Positions 59,567 through 64,000 of a stretch of DNA of 64,000 bases are shown one piece after another. The position numbers were made by a program, and so were the translations under genes. The first letter of the stretch is position 1, and each line of letters starts with the position of its first letter. Source of the stretch: F23-D06 sp963603365 (GTDB lineage Bacteria > Bacteroidota > Bacteroidia > Bacteroidales > WCHB1-69). The stretch spans positions 15,867 through 79,866 of the forward strand of contig CAVCMI010000020.1 in assembly GCA_963603365.1 (NCBI GenBank), written 5' to 3'. A model generated the notes under the pieces. That model worked only from the letters and a program-made list of their open reading frames with translations, did not search any database and was not told where the DNA came from.

Positions 59567-60547
59567 ATGGACTTGAATGAGAAAAACGATGTGCAAGCCA
59601 TTGAGGCTTTTGTTGACAAATATAAAGAGCTGAAACAGGAGATCGCCAAGGTCATCGTAGGGCAAGACAATGTGGTTGAGAATATCCTTATGGCGATGTT
59701 CAGCCGCAGCCACGCCTTGCTGATAGGTGTGCCCGGGTTGGCCAAAACCTTGATGATAACGACTATAGCCAAGGCAGTGGACATGAGCTATAACCGTATC
59801 CAGTTTACGCCCGACCTGATGCCCTCTGACATTATGGGAGCGGAGATCCTGGATGACCGCCGCAATTTCAAGTTTGTGAAAGGCCCCGTCTTCGCCAATA
59901 TTGTGCTTGCCGACGAGATTAACCGTACGCCCCCAAAGACGCAGTCGGCGCTGCTGGAAGCCATGCAGGAACGTTCGGTGAGCATGAACGGCACCACATA
60001 CCCGTTGCCCGACCCTTTTTTTGTGCTGGCCACCCAGAACCCCATCGAGCAGGAGGGTACTTATCCGCTGCCCGAAGCCCAGCAAGACCGCTTTATGTTC
60101 AATATAAACCTCGACTATCCCACAAAGGACGAGGAGGTGCAGATTGTGAAGAGAACGATCCACGGCGCGATGCAGGAACCCCGACGGGTACTCACGGTTG
60201 ATGAAATCATCTTCTACCAGAAGCTGCTTCAGAAAGTGCCGGTGCCCGAAAATGTTTACCGTTATGCCGTGAGCCTCTCCACCATGACACGTCCGGGCAC
60301 GCCGCTCGCCCACAAGTGGGCCGGCGAGTACCTGGCCTGGGGAGCAGGCCCCCGCGCTTCGCAGTTCCTCATTGTCGGCGCCCGTACCCACGCCGTGCTT
60401 AATGGCAAGTATTCGCCCGACATCGAAGACGTGAAAGCCGTGGCTCACAACATTCTCCGCCATCGTATCATCAAGAACTATAAGGCCGAGGCTGAAGGCA
60501 TCACGGTGGAACAGATTATCGACAAACTGCTTGACGCGGCAGAATAA
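59567..60547 (+). CDS. MoxR-family AAA+ ATPase
   Basis: A 326-residue AAA+ ATPase of the MoxR family, chaperone-like proteins that help mature other complexes, often with von Willebrand A-domain partners. Walker A is the MoxR variant GVPGLAKT (LLIGVPGLAKTLMITTIAKA), Walker B is IVLADEINRTPPKTQ, and sensor motifs are FFVLATQNPIEQEGTYPLPE. The arginine-finger region PEAQQDRFMF and lid domain are intact. No VWA or DUF58 gene is adjacent, unlike the usual MoxR locus. The downstream gene (9 bp) is a histidine kinase. Confidence 0.94.
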   Translation: MDLNEKNDVQAIEAFVDKYKELKQEIAKVIVGQDNVVENILMAMFSRSHALLIGVPGLAKTLMITTIAKAVDMSYNRIQFTPDLMPSDIMGAEILDDRRNFKFVKGPVFANIVLADEINRTPPKTQSALLEAMQERSVSMNGTTYPLPDPFFVLATQNPIEQEGTYPLPEAQQDRFMFNINLDYPTKDEEVQIVKRTIHGAMQEPRRVLTVDEIIFYQKLLQKVPVPENVYRYAVSLSTMTRPGTPLAHKWAGEYLAWGAGPRASQFLIVGARTHAVLNGKYSPDIEDVKAVAHNILRHRIIKNYKAEAEGITVEQIIDKLLDAAE

Positions 60548-60556
60548 GCCTTCGCT

Positions 60557-62065
60557 ATGAGAAGGATTGACCATAGCACACAACTCAAATGGCTGCTGTT
60601 TATATCGGCAGCAGTTGTGTATATGGTGATTATCTTCTATGCCAATAAACTGGTGAACAACATAGCGCAGGAGGAGCGCAAACGAATGGAAATCTGGGCA
60701 GGCGCCATCTCCTATAAGGCGCAGATTGTCAACGAAACCGAACATTTCTTCAATTCCATCAAGGTCGAAGAGGACAACCATGCCAGAATACTCGCCACTA
60801 CGGTGAAGAAAATCATTGAGGCCCCGCTCGACGAGGATCTCACTTTCTATAATGAGATTATCTCGTCTAACAAGACGGTGCCGCTGATCATCACCAGCCA
60901 GGGCGGTGCCATCGATGCCTCTATCAATGTGCCCGACAGCATAGCCCGTATGAGGAACATCAGCGAAATGGGAGACGCCATCAGACAGTATTCCAGCCAG
61001 AGCGTCCCTTACCTCGAAAACCGCTACGTGACGTTCTACTATCAGGAGTCGCCCGTCTATGGCAAACTCCATGTGGTCATTGATAACCTTGTTCAGTCTT
61101 TTTTTCAGGAAACGGTCATCAATTCCGCTTCGGCGCCGGTCATCATCACCGACAGCACGCGCCGCAATGTCATCAACACGGGCAATATCGACTCTTCCAT
61201 AGTCGCCGACCCGTCGCGCCTTGCCGAACGGCTTGAGAAGATGAAAGGTGAAAATGCCCCTATCGTGCTCAACCTGCTCGACCACGGCACTTGCTATGTC
61301 TTTTACGAAGAGTCGGCGGTGCTGAAACAACTGCGCATGTTCCCCTTTATCGAATTGGGTTTCATTGTCATCTTCATCATTGTGGCCTCGTTGCTGTTCA
61401 GCACGTCGCGCAAGTCGGAACAGAACCGCATCTGGGTAGGCATGTCTAAGGAGACAGCACACCAGCTGGGCACACCTATATCTTCGCTGATGGCCTGGAC
61501 CGAACTGCTGAAGGAGATGCCCATAGAACAGTCGGTGCCTACAGAGATCGGCAAGGACGTGCACCGCCTTGAAACGATAGCGCAGCGCTTTTCCAAAATC
61601 GGTTCGGTGCCGGTGCTTGAACCTGAAGACTTGGTAACAGTGATAAAGGAGTTTGTGGCCTATATGCAGTCGCGCGTGCCCTCAATGGTCAAGATCACTG
61701 TGCTGCCGGAACCGGAACACCTTACCCTCTCGCTCAACCGCTACCTTTTCGAATGGGTGATAGAGAATATCTGCAAGAATGCAGTAGATGCCATGGAGGG
61801 CAAAGGCTCGATTACCATCAGCATCACAGAGGAGAAGGACAAGGTGAACATCGATATTGCCGATACGGGGAAAGGAATCCCTTACCGCATGCAGAAGCGC
61901 ATCTTCATGCCCGGTTACACCTCCAAGAACCGCGGCTGGGGACTCGGCCTGACCCTCGCCCGGCGCATCATCCGCGAATACCACAAAGGAAAACTCTTTG
62001 TCAAGAGTTCTTCCCCGGACAAAGGCACTGTAATGAGAATACAGTTGAGGAAAAGGGTAAAGTAA
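60557..62065 (+). CDS. Membrane sensor histidine kinase
   Basis: A 502-residue sensor kinase. Transmembrane segments at about 11-30 and 262-283 flank a periplasmic sensor of about 230 residues (IISSNKTVPLIITSQGGAID). The H-box is at His302 (KETAHQLGTPISSLMAWTEL), the N-box is FEWVIENICKNAVDAMEGKG, and the G-boxes are DIADTGKGIP and NRGWGLGLTLARRI. The H-box sequence AHQLGTPISSL, rather than SHELRTPL, is a recognised subgroup (HisKA-like). No response regulator is encoded beside it. It lies 9 bp after the MoxR gene and ends the operon. Confidence 0.93.
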   Translation: MRRIDHSTQLKWLLFISAAVVYMVIIFYANKLVNNIAQEERKRMEIWAGAISYKAQIVNETEHFFNSIKVEEDNHARILATTVKKIIEAPLDEDLTFYNEIISSNKTVPLIITSQGGAIDASINVPDSIARMRNISEMGDAIRQYSSQSVPYLENRYVTFYYQESPVYGKLHVVIDNLVQSFFQETVINSASAPVIITDSTRRNVINTGNIDSSIVADPSRLAERLEKMKGENAPIVLNLLDHGTCYVFYEESAVLKQLRMFPFIELGFIVIFIIVASLLFSTSRKSEQNRIWVGMSKETAHQLGTPISSLMAWTELLKEMPIEQSVPTEIGKDVHRLETIAQRFSKIGSVPVLEPEDLVTVIKEFVAYMQSRVPSMVKITVLPEPEHLTLSLNRYLFEWVIENICKNAVDAMEGKGSITISITEEKDKVNIDIADTGKGIPYRMQKRIFMPGYTSKNRGWGLGLTLARRIIREYHKGKLFVKSSSPDKGTVMRIQLRKRVK

Positions 62066-62163
62066 ACCGCTTGACTTCATCAATGCGTCACCCCGCTCTG
62101 GCGTATGACAGACTACGTGCTCAAAGGATTTGATCAATGACATAAACAACAGTGAAACAGAAA

Positions 62164-63942
62164 ATGTTCAGATATATAGAGAATAAGGACAGCATATTCC
62201 TTTTTTGGGCATACCGGGGAGATAAACCGCAGTTGGATTGGATTTTGGGAGAGACAACCCAACGATATGAGAAACTTTACAATGTCCGTTTTAACAATGA
62301 TTTGTTTTCTCAAAGAAATGGCGGGACACTATCCAAAATATTGCCTGACTACATTTTAATATACAACACTCAAAATCCGCAAGAGGGCTACCATCTGTTC
62401 CCTTGTGTAAATTCTTCCGTCAAAGGACAGGCGGAAATGGAGCAATTGAAATATCCAAATCCAAACGGCTCTTATGTTGTCTTTTCCTTAGGAGAAGAAC
62501 TGGCTGCAGAACCGTTGAATATAAACAAATTGATAAAAGAATCATTTTCTGAAGGCAATGAAGAGATGACTTTTGTTCCTAAATTGCTCACCGGAAATGA
62601 TATAGCAAGTGCGGTGGACGATTCTTTGAACCGGCCAAAAGTTGCTGTTTGCAATCAGCACAAAGTATTGCGCTTCATTGATTTGTTCGCTGGCATTGGT
62701 GGCATCCGTTGCGGACTTGAAATGGCTGCCAAGGAAAAGGGACTAAAACCTGTTTGTGTGTTCACATCTGAGATTAAACCTTACGCAGTTAAGGTCTTGC
62801 AAGAGAATCATCCAGGTGAAACAATAGCAGGTGATATCACAAAGGTTGAAACTAAAAACATCCCAGACTTTGATATTCTTTGTGCAGGTTTCCCGTGCCA
62901 AGCATTCAGTTTCGCTGGCAAGAGACAAGGCTTTGCTGATACACGGGGAACAATGTTCTTTGAAGTTGAACGTATATTGAAAGATAAACGCCCGACAGGT
63001 TTTATTCTTGAGAATGTGGAAGGGCTCGTAAATCACGATGGAGGCAAGACCCTACAAGTAATTGTGGATAGGCTTGCCGCATTAAATTACAAATTTGATT
63101 TCCGTGTGCTCAACTCAAAATACTTTGGAGTTCCACAGGAACGAAAAAGAATATACATAGTTGGCAGCATCAATGACACGCCAAAACTTGACAATTTCCT
63201 GATACGGGAAAGTAAATTGGGAGATATACTTGAAAAAGGATTGCCAACGGCAGATACTCCTTTCATAAGAACCCTGCTTAAACACTTTACAATAGAGCAA
63301 CTGTACGGAAAATCCATTAAGGATAAGAGAGGTGGCAACGCCAATATTCATAGCTGGGATTTGGAAATAAAAGGTTCTGTTACACCTGAGCAGAAGTTGC
63401 TTCTTGACACAATATTGACAGAACGTCGTAAAAAGAAATGGGCAGAAATTATCGGTATAGACTGGATGGATGGAATGCCGTTAACATTAGAACAGATTCA
63501 CACATTTTTCGACTCACCCAATCTCGAAGAGATGTTGGACGATTTAACGCAAAAAGGCTACTTGAAATTTGAGCATCCTAAGAAACTCATTCGTGAGTCA
63601 AATGAGAACGGAGTTGTAACCACACACCGCGAGTACGACACAACCAAGCCCAAAGGCTATAATATAGTTGCAGGGAAATTGAGTTTTGAAATAAATAAGG
63701 TAATGTCACCAACCGAAATTGCTCCAACACTTGTCGCTATGGATATGCAGAAACTTTATGTCGGAGACAATGGCGGTTTGAGAAGGTTGTCACTCCGGGA
63801 AGGATTGCGACTTTGTGGCTACCCTGATATCATTAAGTTCAATGTGAGTGAAAAAGAAGGTTTTGACCTACTGGGAAATACTGTTGTCGTACCAGTTATT
63901 AAAGCAGTTGCAGAGCGATTGTTGGACACATTAAAAAAATAA
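62164..63942 (+). CDS. DNA (cytosine-5) methyltransferase with novel N-terminal domain
   Basis: A 592-residue C5-cytosine methyltransferase. Residues 1-165 form an N-terminal domain I do not recognise (MFRYIENKDSIFLFWAYRGD, LPDYILIYNTQNPQEGYHLF). The methyltransferase core begins at about 170: motif I FIDLFAGIGGIRCGLE, motif IV AGFPCQAFS (Cys245), motif VI ENVEGL, motif VIII QERKRIYIVG, motif X GNTVVVPVIKAV. Between VIII and IX lies a recognition region of about 150 residues with a winged-helix-like helical stretch (KWAEIIGIDWMDGMPLTLEQ). GTG at 62152 could also initiate. Like the gene at 31225 it is AT-rich, suggesting acquisition. A strong promoter follows at the window edge. Confidence 0.92.
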   Translation: MFRYIENKDSIFLFWAYRGDKPQLDWILGETTQRYEKLYNVRFNNDLFSQRNGGTLSKILPDYILIYNTQNPQEGYHLFPCVNSSVKGQAEMEQLKYPNPNGSYVVFSLGEELAAEPLNINKLIKESFSEGNEEMTFVPKLLTGNDIASAVDDSLNRPKVAVCNQHKVLRFIDLFAGIGGIRCGLEMAAKEKGLKPVCVFTSEIKPYAVKVLQENHPGETIAGDITKVETKNIPDFDILCAGFPCQAFSFAGKRQGFADTRGTMFFEVERILKDKRPTGFILENVEGLVNHDGGKTLQVIVDRLAALNYKFDFRVLNSKYFGVPQERKRIYIVGSINDTPKLDNFLIRESKLGDILEKGLPTADTPFIRTLLKHFTIEQLYGKSIKDKRGGNANIHSWDLEIKGSVTPEQKLLLDTILTERRKKKWAEIIGIDWMDGMPLTLEQIHTFFDSPNLEEMLDDLTQKGYLKFEHPKKLIRESNENGVVTTHREYDTTKPKGYNIVAGKLSFEINKVMSPTEIAPTLVAMDMQKLYVGDNGGLRRLSLREGLRLCGYPDIIKFNVSEKEGFDLLGNTVVVPVIKAVAERLLDTLKK

Positions 63943-63966
63943 CTATTACATTGTAACATCTAAATA

Positions 63967-63997
63967 TTGTATAAAACTAAAAATAATTGTATCTTTG
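63967..63997 (+). promoter_or_regulatory. Promoter for a gene beyond the right edge
   Basis: -33 TTG (63967-63969) and -7 TATCTTTG (63990-63997) are separated by 20 bp, the best-spaced Bacteroidota promoter in the window. The gene it serves is outside the window; a partner restriction enzyme is possible. Confidence 0.65.
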
Positions 63998-64000
63998 TTG

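Noticed and set aside
59303..61564. 753-codon open frame on the minus strand
   Set aside because: It is antisense to the SurA-like, MoxR and kinase genes, which have full motifs. The product is low-complexity His/Arg/Val-rich with no domain, the usual shadow of codon bias.

Overview
The window looks like chromosome of a Bacteroidales (Bacteroidota) bacterium. The grounds are: four proteins with type IX secretion system (T9SS) C-terminal sorting domains, Bacteroidota-specific families (Omp28, DUF6029, OstA-like, CHU_C), lipid A/KDO genes, near absence of Shine-Dalgarno sequences, and repeated use of the Bacteroidota -7 promoter element TAnnTTTG. Base composition is near balanced over most of the window, but the two DNA methyltransferase genes are clearly AT-rich. 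I see no rRNA, tRNA, CRISPR array, complete insertion sequence or prophage.

Layout. 1-10.9 kb: the end of a FISUMP-domain surface protein, then a 3025-residue secreted FN3/cleaved-adhesin protein with a T9SS tag. 11.0-16.0 kb: an AraC-type regulator divergent from a TolC/EmrA/EmrB-like exporter operon. 16.3-17.6 kb: an atoE-like fatty acid transporter broken by two one-base frameshifts. 17.8-21.2 kb: a second FISUMP protein. 21.5-23.8 kb: lipoamide dehydrogenase and an outer-membrane protein. 23.9-30.8 kb (minus): TolC, HlyD, two ABC-2 permeases and a LytS/LytTR two-component pair, with no ABC ATPase. 31.2-32.2 kb: an AT-rich cytosine methyltransferase. 32.3-36.5 kb (minus): MORN lipoprotein, OstA-like protein, RecQ. 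36.6-38.1 kb: a T9SS protein. 38.3-42.3 kb (minus): ClpC, KdsC and a TerB-DnaJ protein. 42.4-47.4 kb (minus): YqeY, LpxB and two type-B T9SS cargo proteins. 47.5-53.2 kb (plus): Sua5, CoaD, then two thioredoxin-like proteins, a DUF6029 protein and an Omp28-like lipoprotein. 53.2-57.7 kb: 2-hydroxyacid dehydrogenase, RluA, and a large secreted protein of unknown role. 57.9-62.1 kb: L34 (too short for usual ORF calling), SurA-like isomerase, MoxR ATPase, histidine kinase. 62.2-63.9 kb: a second AT-rich cytosine methyltransferase with an unfamiliar N-terminal domain.

How the genes work together. Much of the window concerns the cell envelope: surface display through T9SS, LPS synthesis and transport (KdsC, LpxB, OstA-like), outer-membrane folding (SurA-like), two drug or metabolite exporters, and an extracytoplasmic redox cluster. 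That cluster encodes three different Cys-x-x-Cys proteins around one outer-membrane protein and is the strongest candidate for a poorly described system. Other notable points are a perfectly palindromic divergent promoter between yqeY and sua5, a 28-bp perfect hairpin, heptamer GAATTAG arrays upstream of two promoters, and recently duplicated modules in the giant adhesin.
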